From: a virus
IMG/VR virus record: IMGVR_UViG_3300043424_000020
Span: 1-37,912 of that record
Length of the DNA stretch: 37,912 bases
Reading direction: 5' to 3' (one strand)
A program made the position numbers and the translations under genes. Each line of letters opens with the position of its first letter. Positions within the stretch are counted from its first letter, which is position 1. Positions 31,376 through 37,531 of the stretch are shown one piece after another. The notes below the pieces were generated by a model that was not told where the DNA came from, made no database searches, and saw only the letters and a program-made list of their open reading frames with translations.

Positions 31376-33873
31376 CGGCACCACAGACCGTGCAACCACA
31401 TCCCGCGTCCATTGACGCATACATCCGACACGGCTGGAGCCTTGTGCCCATCCCAGCGGGCACCAAGGGGCCGCGTACCCCGGGCTGGAACCTCAGAGAG
31501 AACGCTCTCAAGAGTCAGGCCGATCTGCCGCAGGGCTACGGTATCGGGCTGGCCCATGCGTATAGCGGCACGATGGCGCTGGACATCGACAACTGGACCA
31601 TCACCACGAGTCTGCTGGCCGAGCAGAGCGTGGATCTGCAGGCGCTGTACGACGCACCCGATGCGGTGGTGATCAACTCGGGCAAGCCTGGGCGGGGCAA
31701 GCTGCTGTACGCGATGCCCTTCGGCGCTGCGCTGCCCTCGAAGAAGATTCTGCACAACGGAATCACCGCCTACGAACTGCGCTGCGCCACCGCATCTGGC
31801 CTGACTGTGCAGGACGTGCTGCCCCCGTCGATCCACCCTGAGACACGGCAGCCCTACCACTGGGCAGGCCACGGCCACTGGACGCGGCTGCCGGTGATCC
31901 CCCAGGCGCTGCTCGATGTGTGGCAGAAGTTATTGGATTTCGATAAGGTCCGTAATCTCCACATAGACGGCACGATTGACGCCTCATGGGAAGAGATCCG
32001 GCAGGCGCTGGACTGCGTGCCTGCTGACTGTGGTCGTGACGATTGGGTGTCCATCGGCATGGCGCTGCACTGGGCCGGCACCCAGACCAACCAGCTTGAA
32101 CAGGGTCTGCAACTGTGGAACGAGTGGAGCGCCACGGCGCAGGTCAAGTACCCCGGTGAGCGGGAGATCCTGACCCAGTGGATGTCGTTCAAGCCGGACA
32201 AGGCCACCTCGGTCAAGCTGGGCACCTTGTTCCACATCGCCAAGCAGCACGGGTGGCAGCGACCGTTGCCCGATGCGTCCGAGTTGTTCAGCAAGATCGA
32301 GATCCCGGTCATGGAGCCGTTGGACGTGCTCGATGGGCTGCGCCCGAAGCCGCCCGACATGGACATGAGTCTGTGGCCCGCCATCCTGCGCCAGCGGTCG
32401 CAGGAGATCTCAGAAAGCGTGGGCTGTGACCCTTTGGTCCCTTTGTTCGCTGGGTTGGCCGCTGTCTGCGGGGTGGTTGACGCCCGCATCCGACTCGAAC
32501 TGATGCCTGGGTTTCGTGTGCCGCCTGTGCTGTGGCTCATGACCCTCGGTGACCCAGCGGACAAGAAGTCACCCGGGTCGCGGCCCATGCTGTCGCCGCT
32601 GAAGAACATCGAGGCCGAGGACCGGCCACGGTACGGCAAGGAACTGCTCGACTGGGAGGGCAAGGAGGCAGCCTACGCCAGCGCCAAGAAGGCCTTTCTG
32701 GAGTTCAGCGCCAGCCCCGAGGCCATGCTGGGCGGTGACCAAGCGCCCACGGTGCCCGAGATGCCCCCGCAGCCCGTGCCGCTGAAGATCACGGTCAGCG
32801 ACATCACGAGCCAGAAGCTGGTGCGGCAAGCTGCTGATCGTCCGCGTGGCCTGCTGTGCCACCTCGACGAGATGAACTCGTGGGTGCGCAAGCTGACGGA
32901 CAAGACCAGCGGCGAGGATCGCTCGGCATGGGTTGTCAGCTACGAGTCAGAACACTACGAGATGGACCGGGTGGGCGCTGGCTCGATCTACTGCGAGAAC
33001 CTCGCGGTCTCGATCTACGGAAACATTCAGCCCCAAGTGTTCAGGCAAAACTTGACCTCTCTCGCAGCGGATGGCCTGTTGCAGCGGTTTATACCCGCTG
33101 TGCTGCGCGGGAGCAAGACGAAGCTGGGTCACCCTGTGCCCGAGTACATGACGAGTTCTGGGGCTTGGGAGAACACCCTGCGCCTGACCTACGCGCTGTC
33201 GCCCCAGACCTACCATCTGTCCACCGAGGCGTTTATTGCTTTCCGCGAGTTCCAGGCGTGGTACGAGGAGGCCAAGCAGGACGAGCGGGTGCTGGACAGT
33301 GGCACCGAGTACATGACGGCCTTCGGTAAGCTGGAGGGTCTTGCAGGGCGCTTGATCCTCATGTTCCACATCATCGAGGCACCGTTTGCCCCACAGGTGC
33401 AGGTCGATGTGGTGCACAGGGTTGTGAGCCTGATCAAGGGCTATGTGATCCCGGCGTACCGCTACGCCCTGGGTGAGGTGGGCGGGGCGATCACAAACGA
33501 CTTCGAGCAGTGGGTGATCGACTACATCATCCAGATCAGTGGCGATGTGCAGACCATCGACCTGCGCACCTTGAAGAAGTCAGCACGGCGTCCGTTGGAG
33601 GGCAAGACCGACTGGCAGAAGGATCAGGCGGTGATGGACGCCATGCTGGTGCTGGAGCAGGCCGGGTGGGCGGTGCAGGTGGAGAGTGAACTGCACAAGA
33701 AGCGCGTGACCTGGGCGATCAACCCGTCGCTGCCGGCCATGTTCAAGGCGTACCGCGAGAAGGTGATCAAGGCCAAGCAGCGCCACGCGGACTACATCTA
33801 CCGCCACGCCTACGAGAAGGGCTACGAGCGCAAGCTGGTCAAGGGGTATGACCCCGACACGATGGATGAATGA
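31372..33873 (+). CDS. Primase-helicase (Prim-Pol, PriCT, DUF3987)
   Basis: The 833-residue protein has a Prim-Pol-like N-terminal domain (residues 12-190, with GWSLVPIPAGTKGP, metal ligands in LDIDN at D71 and D73, and IHPETRQPYHW). A PriCT domain follows (about 205-295, CGRDDWVSIGMALHWAG and PGEREILTQWMSF), then a DUF3987 helicase-like region with Walker-A-like GDPADKKSPG (393-402) and Walker-B-like HLDE (497-500). It probably primes and unwinds at the phage fork. It is the only plus-strand gene in the right half and is flanked by its own promoter and terminator. Confidence 0.88.
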   Translation: MTAPQTVQPHPASIDAYIRHGWSLVPIPAGTKGPRTPGWNLRENALKSQADLPQGYGIGLAHAYSGTMALDIDNWTITTSLLAEQSVDLQALYDAPDAVVINSGKPGRGKLLYAMPFGAALPSKKILHNGITAYELRCATASGLTVQDVLPPSIHPETRQPYHWAGHGHWTRLPVIPQALLDVWQKLLDFDKVRNLHIDGTIDASWEEIRQALDCVPADCGRDDWVSIGMALHWAGTQTNQLEQGLQLWNEWSATAQVKYPGEREILTQWMSFKPDKATSVKLGTLFHIAKQHGWQRPLPDASELFSKIEIPVMEPLDVLDGLRPKPPDMDMSLWPAILRQRSQEISESVGCDPLVPLFAGLAAVCGVVDARIRLELMPGFRVPPVLWLMTLGDPADKKSPGSRPMLSPLKNIEAEDRPRYGKELLDWEGKEAAYASAKKAFLEFSASPEAMLGGDQAPTVPEMPPQPVPLKITVSDITSQKLVRQAADRPRGLLCHLDEMNSWVRKLTDKTSGEDRSAWVVSYESEHYEMDRVGAGSIYCENLAVSIYGNIQPQVFRQNLTSLAADGLLQRFIPAVLRGSKTKLGHPVPEYMTSSGAWENTLRLTYALSPQTYHLSTEAFIAFREFQAWYEEAKQDERVLDSGTEYMTAFGKLEGLAGRLILMFHIIEAPFAPQVQVDVVHRVVSLIKGYVIPAYRYALGEVGGAITNDFEQWVIDYIIQISGDVQTIDLRTLKKSARRPLEGKTDWQKDQAVMDAMLVLEQAGWAVQVESELHKKRVTWAINPSLPAMFKAYREKVIKAKQRHADYIYRHAYEKGYERKLVKGYDPDTMDE

Positions 33874-33875
33874 AG

Positions 33876-33900
33876 AAGGCCCGGGATCACCGGGCCTTTT
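33876..33900 (+). terminator. Strong intrinsic terminator after primase
   Basis: AAGGCCCGG (33876-33884) and CCGGGCCTT (33890-33898) form a perfect 9-bp stem, loop GATCA, followed by TT and GCTTC. It begins two bases after the primase stop and five bases from the stop of the convergent minus gene, so it may work in both directions. Confidence 0.8.
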
Positions 33901-33903
33901 GCT

Positions 33904-34107
33904 TCATGCTGCGCCTTGCAGCGGGACGCGGGAGGGGCAGCGTTCATCGAGTTCCCAGCGCCCGATCCAGACCTGTCGAGATGTGCTCGGGTGCACAGGG
34001 CTAACCTCGATGTTGCGGGTGCAGGTCTTGCACTCATCACGTCCTGAGCCTGCGCACCGGGCGAAGTCAGCCGGGGCGTATTTGTACAGGTTGCTGGCGG
34101 TGATCAT
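33904..34107 (-). CDS. Small cysteine-containing phage protein
   Basis: This 67-residue protein starts at ATG 34107, overlapping the preceding stop (ATGA). It contains KYAPADFARCAGSGRDECKT and CTRNIE, later WIGRWELDERCPSR. Cysteines are spaced C-x8-C-x2-C plus a late C, which could bind zinc, but the pattern is not a family I can name. It is the last gene of the rightmost leftward operon. Confidence 0.55.
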   Translation of the reverse strand: MITASNLYKYAPADFARCAGSGRDECKTCTRNIEVSPVHPSTSRQVWIGRWELDERCPSRVPLQGAA

Positions 34108-34511
34108 GCGTTTCGCTCCTTCAGCGCGGCCTCGATGGCGCGGGCTACAGTGCGGTAGTAGCTTCCAACCGTTTTGCACAGTTCCAGATGTATCGCCTTG
34201 ATCTCCTCCTCGCTCAACGAGCGCCACTCGCGGCGGGGTGGGTGGGTGAAGAGCAAGTGTTCGCCCTCTGGCAGTGAACCAATGCCATCGCACCAGTCCC
34301 AAAGCTCTGCGTGTTGGTCTCCATTCTTCTTGTGCCATGTGCGGATACACGCCACCGGCTCCTGCTCCGGCTGCTCCAGCGCGGCGCGGAGGGCGGCGAT
34401 GGCCTCGTTTATCTTCCCTGATTGCAAGCCACCGTGGTATGTGTGCCAATGGTCTTGCGCGACTCCCAACGCCTCCAGCGCCTGCTTGGCGGCTTCGCGT
34501 AGTGTGGTCAT
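34104..34511 (-). CDS. Conserved phage protein, unknown function
   Basis: This 135-residue protein has an N-terminal helical repeat-like part (LREAAKQALEALGVAQDHWH and INEAIAALRAALEQPEQEPV) and a C-terminal part with GEHLLFTHPPRREWRSLSEE. The ALRAALEQP-to-HPPRREW layout is very common in proteobacterial phages and is always unnamed in my memory. It may have little fixed structure in the middle. Overlaps by four bases at both ends support the frame. Confidence 0.7.
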   Translation of the reverse strand: MTTLREAAKQALEALGVAQDHWHTYHGGLQSGKINEAIAALRAALEQPEQEPVACIRTWHKKNGDQHAELWDWCDGIGSLPEGEHLLFTHPPRREWRSLSEEEIKAIHLELCKTVGSYYRTVARAIEAALKERNA

Positions 34512-34708
34512 TTCCAGTCATCCTTGCTCAGTTGAGCCTTGAGTCGCCTGATCTCGATCTGGAAGGCGTTGGCCTCACAGGATCGTTCGCAGTGTGGCAG
34601 GCCGGTGATGCGGGATTGTGCGATGGCCGTATCGAGGAGTTCACGCAATGCGCGAGATGGTGCAAACCCGTAGGTGTTGCACAGGTTTTGAAACTGTTCG
34701 TTCGTCAT
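34508..34708 (-). CDS. Small helical phage protein, unknown
   Basis: This 66-residue protein, MTNEQFQNLCNTYGFAPSRA followed by LRELLDTAIAQSRITGLPH, ends in a charged helix (FQIEIRRLKAQLSKDDWK). The Shine-Dalgarno AAAGGAC is well placed. The leader contains CTAACCGTTAG (minus strand, 34773-34763), a dyad related to the GTAACCGTAA elements of other leaders. Function unknown. Confidence 0.6.
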   Translation of the reverse strand: MTNEQFQNLCNTYGFAPSRALRELLDTAIAQSRITGLPHCERSCEANAFQIEIRRLKAQLSKDDWK

Positions 34709-34782
34709 GCTTGTCCTTTCTTGTCGGGTTGATGATTGGTTCGATGGCTTAAAACTAGAGGGCTAACGGTTAGTTCGGAGCC

Positions 34783-35082
34783 TTAGTCAGCCTTGGTCTT
34801 CGGTCGCCCCCGGGGCCGCTTAGGGGCAGCCGCCACGGGCTCGGGCGTCAGCGCATCGAGCATAGCGGGCGCCAGTGCCTCCAGCGTGCTCAGGACGTCC
34901 AACAGCCGCACGGCGGCGGCACTGGGTGCCCGGGTGCCCCCGGTCCATTTGCGCAGCGTGAAGACGGGCACCCCCAGCAAGCCGGCGGCGGCGGGTTCAT
35001 CGAGACCCCGGCGGGCAATGAACCCTGCGAGGGTTGCAGAAAAGCCCCCGGCGGGGGCACTGGGTGAGGGTTCAGGGTTCAT
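34783..35082 (-). CDS. HTH DNA-binding protein with AT-hook tail
   Basis: This 99-residue protein has an XRE-like helix-turn-helix (residues about 17-62: LAGFIARRGLDEPAAAGLLG, then VPVFTLRKWTGGTRAPS). A separate AT-hook-type tail, PKRPRGRPK (residues 87-95), could bind the minor groove of A/T runs. This suggests a small transcription regulator, perhaps of the early promoters or of the A/T-containing end region. It lies behind an intrinsic terminator (35106-35133), so its mRNA depends on read-through. Confidence 0.65.
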   Translation of the reverse strand: MNPEPSPSAPAGGFSATLAGFIARRGLDEPAAAGLLGVPVFTLRKWTGGTRAPSAAAVRLLDVLSTLEALAPAMLDALTPEPVAAAPKRPRGRPKTKAD

Positions 35083-35105
35083 GGCGGATTGATCCTTCAG
35101 GGGTC

Positions 35106-35133
35106 AAAAAAGCCCCCGGGGTGAGCCGGGGGC
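35106..35133 (-). terminator. Intrinsic terminator before HTH gene
   Basis: On the minus strand GCCCCCGG (35133-35126), a CTCACC loop and CCGGGGGC (35119-35112) are followed by six T (35111-35106). This is the most classical terminator in the window. It separates the operon upstream from the HTH gene, whose ATG lies 24 bases further on. Confidence 0.8.
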
Positions 35134-35145
35134 GGGTTGCAGGGG

Positions 35146-35232
35146 TCAGGGCTTGATCAGGGATGCGATGAAAAGCAAAAGGGCACGGAGGGCCGCGAAT
35201 GCCAGTGAGACGATCACGGATAGAGTGATCAT
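35146..35232 (-). CDS. 28-residue single-span membrane peptide
   Basis: ATG 35232 overlaps the TGA of the upstream gene (ATGA). The frame encodes MITLSVIVSLAFAALRALLL followed by FIASLIKP, one membrane span. It ends 13 bases before the stem of the terminator. Its coupling and its likeness to the peptides at 36700-36792 and 23302-23367 support it. Confidence 0.5.
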   Translation of the reverse strand: MITLSVIVSLAFAALRALLLFIASLIKP

Positions 35233-35432
35233 TCGATTGCGTCCCTGTAGTCGTCTTCCCATTTCCTGATCATGAGTTCATCCCTCAAGGACTCGTTTTC
35301 GGCGAGGGCCTCACCTAGTGCACGCTGCAGTTCATCGATGCGGGCGAATAGGTGCGCAGTGCCCGTGAACCCTTCAGAGTAGGCTAACCGTTCAGCATCG
35401 GGAGCGGGCATGGTCAAGAGATCCAGGGGCAT
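35229..35432 (-). CDS. Small coiled phage protein, unknown
   Basis: This 67-residue protein has an N-terminal segment MPLDLLTMPAPDAERLAYSE and a C-terminal charged coil (IDELQRALGEALAENESLRD, ending KWEDDYRDAIE). AAAGGA lies upstream of the ATG. No named family. It is three bases downstream of the preceding gene and overlaps the next tiny peptide by four bases. Confidence 0.55.
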   Translation of the reverse strand: MPLDLLTMPAPDAERLAYSEGFTGTAHLFARIDELQRALGEALAENESLRDELMIRKWEDDYRDAIE

Positions 35433-35435
35433 GGT

Positions 35436-36113
35436 TCATCCTTTCACAATGGGGATGATGCGACGTGCCTTCGCATCCGTTACCCGTGCCCGGGTGCCGT
35501 GCGCACGGAATCCAACGATGATGCTGCGATCAGCACGAGCGCAGAGCCCGCACGTTTCACACGTCACTTCATCGCGGGTTTGAGCCGGGCATACGATGAT
35601 GGTCCGCCCGCCCGGAGTGTAGGTTTTCTCGGGCGTGTCCATCGGCACGATTGCGCACACGGGCAACCCGGTTTCAGCCAGTGCGTCAGCTTCCCCCGCA
35701 TCGTCAGCGGATAGGTTAACGGTGAAGCCCCATCGGGTTGCGTGCTGCGCCCATTCGATGGCCTCAGCGCTTTTCTTGTGGGTGTAGGTGAAGCCCCGGC
35801 GCCCCCGGTTAGCCCATACGATGGCACCCAGTGCAACGGGGTCGACGGACTCACCCTCACCCGGCAGATCCCCCGCCACGTTCATGCGCCATAACTGACC
35901 CTCAGGCAGTGCGGCAATCGAACGGGTGAGATCCTCAAGGGTGCCCCCGCGTGCGGATACCTTGTCCCATGTCATGCGGGTGTAGTAATCCTCAGCGTAG
36001 CAGTCCGCCCGATAGTGTGCGCACGATGGCGGGCACGTCTCACGCTGAGAATAGGTTACGGGGATAGGTCCGGTTTTGCGATTCGATGATTCGAAGATGA
36101 AGTGATAACGCAT
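35436..36113 (-). CDS. Cysteine-rich radical-SAM-like phage protein (DUF7227-like)
   Basis: This 225-residue protein has an N-terminal cluster C27-x3-C31-x6-C38 (TCPPSCAHYRADCYAE) and a C-terminal set C175, C185, C188, C191 (CPAQTR, then CETCGLC). Between them lie beta-strand motifs WRMNVAGDLPGEG, GRRGFTYTHK and GFTVNLSADDAGEADALAET. The family resembles phage Gp37/Gp68-type proteins and is, I believe, called DUF7227 in databases. Two metal or Fe-S sites in a TIM-barrel-like fold are plausible. No reaction is known. The ATG overlaps the preceding TGA (TGATG). Confidence 0.65.
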   Translation of the reverse strand: MRYHFIFESSNRKTGPIPVTYSQRETCPPSCAHYRADCYAEDYYTRMTWDKVSARGGTLEDLTRSIAALPEGQLWRMNVAGDLPGEGESVDPVALGAIVWANRGRRGFTYTHKKSAEAIEWAQHATRWGFTVNLSADDAGEADALAETGLPVCAIVPMDTPEKTYTPGGRTIIVCPAQTRDEVTCETCGLCARADRSIIVGFRAHGTRARVTDAKARRIIPIVKG

Positions 36114-36358
36114 CACTTATCCCCCAGCATGGTCTTAAGTTCTCCCTTGATTCGGCGGGCATCCTCACCCCGCCACGTCCCCGCATTGGCGAGGAAATAT
36201 CGGGCAATCGAACGGGCATCATCGAACCCGTACCGGTCATTCAATCCATCGAGGTTGCGCATGGCATCGATGTAAGGCACGGCGCCAAAATAGGGTTTTT
36301 GCCAGTGGGTGCGAATGTCACGGGCAATCGATGCAAGGGTGCGGGGTGTAGCGTTCAT
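36113..36358 (-). CDS. Conserved small phage protein, unknown
   Basis: This 81-residue protein contains TLASIARDIRTHWQKPYFGA, VPYIDAMRNLDGLNDRYGFD and ARYFLANAGTWRGEDARRIK. The motif set (KPYFGAVPY, YG.D..RSI..YFL.NA..WRG) recurs in phages of diverse proteobacteria and actinobacteria, without known function. ATG 36358 is preferred over 36364 because GGGG of the upstream gene's end is then at normal distance. Confidence 0.7.
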   Translation of the reverse strand: MNATPRTLASIARDIRTHWQKPYFGAVPYIDAMRNLDGLNDRYGFDDARSIARYFLANAGTWRGEDARRIKGELKTMLGDK

Positions 36359-36360
36359 GA

Positions 36361-36669
36361 TCATGCCCCCTTGCGTGCGGACACGCGGACAGTGAAAAAG
36401 GGTGCACCCGTTGACGTGTGCGCGGTGATCAACTGGTGCGAGGGATTGAATCGTTCAGCGATGGTCTTCCAATCAATCACTGTCCGCCCTTCGCTGTAGG
36501 ACACAGCGGCACGGTGTAACGTGCCATCGATTGCTTTCTCACCCGATGCAATCAGGACGTCCTTCAAAGATGATTCCTCAGCGGTCAGGCGTGCGATCTC
36601 CGCCTTCACTTGTGCGAGACGGTCTACGGTTGCCGCGATCATGGTGCGGCTATCGGTTGCAGTGTTCAT
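36361..36669 (-). CDS. Conserved phage protein with coiled N-terminus
   Basis: This 102-residue protein has a coiled N-terminal half (MIAATVDRLAQVKAEIARLT, then AEESSLKDVLIASGEKAIDG) and a conserved C-terminal half with VIDWKTIAERFNPSHQLITA and VRVSARKGA. I recognise the family from Burkholderiales-type phages; function unknown. ATG 36669 is set by GAAGGA seven bases upstream, within the 31-base repeated leader. Confidence 0.68.
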   Translation of the reverse strand: MNTATDSRTMIAATVDRLAQVKAEIARLTAEESSLKDVLIASGEKAIDGTLHRAAVSYSEGRTVIDWKTIAERFNPSHQLITAHTSTGAPFFTVRVSARKGA

Positions 36670-36697
36670 GATGTGATCCTTCACGGTTACGGGTTAC
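36667..36697 (-). repeat. 31-base leader repeat, copy 1
   Basis: From the start codon outward (minus strand) the leader contains the ATG, the ribosome site GAAGGATCACATC and two GTAACC-type units. The same 31 bases occur exactly at 36790-36820. Together they carry the same ribosome site and upstream element in front of two different genes. Confidence 0.85.
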
Positions 36698-36699
36698 GG

Positions 36700-36792
36700 T
36701 TACAGGATGCCCCAAACGTGCAGGGCAATGGGGAGCACGAAACAGGCCGCGACAAGGGCGGCGGTGATCAATTCGAGTGTGAGTCTGCGCAT
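36700..36792 (-). CDS. 30-residue single-span membrane peptide
   Basis: ATG 36792 follows a perfect copy of the GAAGGATCACATC ribosome site used by the next gene. The frame encodes MRRLTLELITAALVAACFVL, then PIALHVWGIL: a basic start and one membrane span. It ends in a TAA that is part of the next gene's GTAACC leader element. The duplicated leader is good evidence for expression. Confidence 0.6.
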   Translation of the reverse strand: MRRLTLELITAALVAACFVLPIALHVWGIL

Positions 36793-36820
36793 GATGTGAT
36801 CCTTCACGGTTACGGGTTAC
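36790..36820 (-). repeat. 31-base leader repeat, copy 2
   Basis: Exact second copy of 36667-36697, in front of the 30-residue membrane peptide. A third, diverged copy (29 bases) lies at 37326-37354 before the first gene of the operon. Confidence 0.85.
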
Positions 36821-36825
36821 AAGGT

Positions 36826-36845
36826 GCCCGGGGTTGCCCCCGGGC
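36826..36845 (-). terminator. GCAA-tetraloop hairpin after 36853 gene
   Basis: Minus-strand RNA forms GCCCGGGG-GCAA-CCCCGGGC, a perfect 8-bp stem with a GNRA tetraloop, seven bases after the stop codon at 36853-36855. No U run follows, so it is probably a stabilising or processing structure between genes. Confidence 0.55.
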
Positions 36846-36852
36846 GGGTTGA

Positions 36853-37125
36853 TCAGGCTTCGATGGTCAGGCGGGGAGCGTGGAAATTGCCCTGAAAGGT
36901 CCACTCGGTCCCCGGCTTGAAGTAGCCGGGGACTTCACCCTCAAGGCACACGGCACGAGCGTATGCACACGAGCATGGACCTGCCAGAGTGATAAAGGAC
37001 TCGGCAGGAGTCCAATGCTGCGGGCGGTGAACTTGTGACTCCATCGCATCGTGCAGAACTTTGAACTTGCCGCCGTGCGCCAGCACGACGTCCCCGGCCT
37101 TCAGTTGGTGCGTGGACTTCAGCAT
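36853..37125 (-). CDS. Conserved small phage protein, unknown
   Basis: This 90-residue protein contains STHQLKAGDVVLAHGGKFKV near the start, AGPCSCAYARAVCLEGEVPG in the middle and a final YFKPGTEWTFQGNFHAPRLT. The KAGDVV...HGG..F start and PGYF.P...W.FQGN end recur in phage early operons. It probably forms a small beta barrel; function unknown. ATG 37125 is preferred over the in-frame GTG at 37134 because GGAG lies eight bases upstream of it. Confidence 0.68.
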   Translation of the reverse strand: MLKSTHQLKAGDVVLAHGGKFKVLHDAMESQVHRPQHWTPAESFITLAGPCSCAYARAVCLEGEVPGYFKPGTEWTFQGNFHAPRLTIEA

Positions 37126-37139
37126 AGTGGTCACTCCAA

Positions 37140-37328
37140 TCAGACGATGAAGTCAGGGTGAGACGTCACGCCGAAGATGGGCGCGTATTCGAGGAGTGCA
37201 CTGCGCGACTTGTTCGTGCGGGCGGCACGGATCAGGGCTGACAGTCCACGGGCGATCATGCCCGTGTCCGCACCCAGTGCACGGTACTGCGCCAGCTTGG
37301 TGACTTCGCGGATCTCTGACTTGTTCAT
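37140..37328 (-). CDS. Conserved small helical phage protein
   Basis: The 62-residue protein is the first gene of the rightmost leftward operon. It reads KSEIREVTKLAQYRALGADT, then GMIARGLSALIRAARTNKSR, ending VTSHPDFIV. The family occurs in many phage early regions with no assigned role. Its leader carries three GTAA-type units (37339-37354) and the ribosome site AAGGACCACATC, and a candidate promoter lies at 37382-37412. Confidence 0.65.
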   Translation of the reverse strand: MNKSEIREVTKLAQYRALGADTGMIARGLSALIRAARTNKSRSALLEYAPIFGVTSHPDFIV

Positions 37329-37338
37329 GATGTGGTCC

Positions 37339-37354
37339 TTACGGTTACTGTTAC
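37339..37354 (-). promoter_or_regulatory. Leader element of GTAAC units
   Basis: Minus strand: GTAACAGTAACCGTAA, three hexamer-spaced GTAA units just upstream of the ribosome site. Related elements precede the genes starting at 36792, 36669, 31018, 29057, 28356 and 24251. It could be a DNA operator or an RNA site for a translational regulator. Confidence 0.5.
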
Positions 37355-37381
37355 AGGGTGCCGCTTCGATGCGGTAGAGAG

Positions 37382-37412
37382 ATCATAACACGATGCGAAC
37401 CCAGTGGGTCAA
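37382..37412 (-). promoter_or_regulatory. Candidate early promoter with dyad-repeat operator
   Basis: On the minus strand TTGACC (37412-37407) and TATGAT (37387-37382), with TG one base upstream of the latter (extended -10), lie 19 bases apart. The spacing is long, but the extended -10 compensates. The -35 lies at the edge of and partly inside a dyad repeat (37399-37409), so a protein binding the repeats should affect this promoter. Confidence 0.6.
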
Positions 37413-37420
37413 GCACTTTT

Positions 37421-37470
37421 CGATGTAAGAATTGCGCTACCAGGGAGCACGGTTCTTACAGCGATGTAAG
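37421..37470. repeat. TGTAAG repeat cluster
   Basis: CGATGTAAG occurs at 37421-37429 and 37462-37470. TGTAAGAA (37424-37431) also pairs with TTCTTACA (37453-37460) as an inverted repeat 21 bases apart. This gives three TGTAAG sites in 50 bases directly upstream of the candidate early promoter. Confidence 0.5.
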
Positions 37471-37531
37471 GTTTCCGGGGGTGTTTTGAAACCCTGACCC
37501 ACTGGGATTACGGGTTTTCACATCATGAAAC

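Noticed and set aside
33904-34521. Long 205-codon version of the small gene at 33904-34107
   Set aside because: Its first two thirds overlap the well-supported gene at 34104-34511 in another frame. Only the part from ATG 34107 has a coupled start and protein-like sequence.
34793-35092. 99-codon plus-strand frame opposite the HTH/AT-hook gene
   Set aside because: It is almost the same length as the real gene only because both strands lack stops in GC-rich DNA. The minus frame has a ribosome site, HTH and AT-hook.
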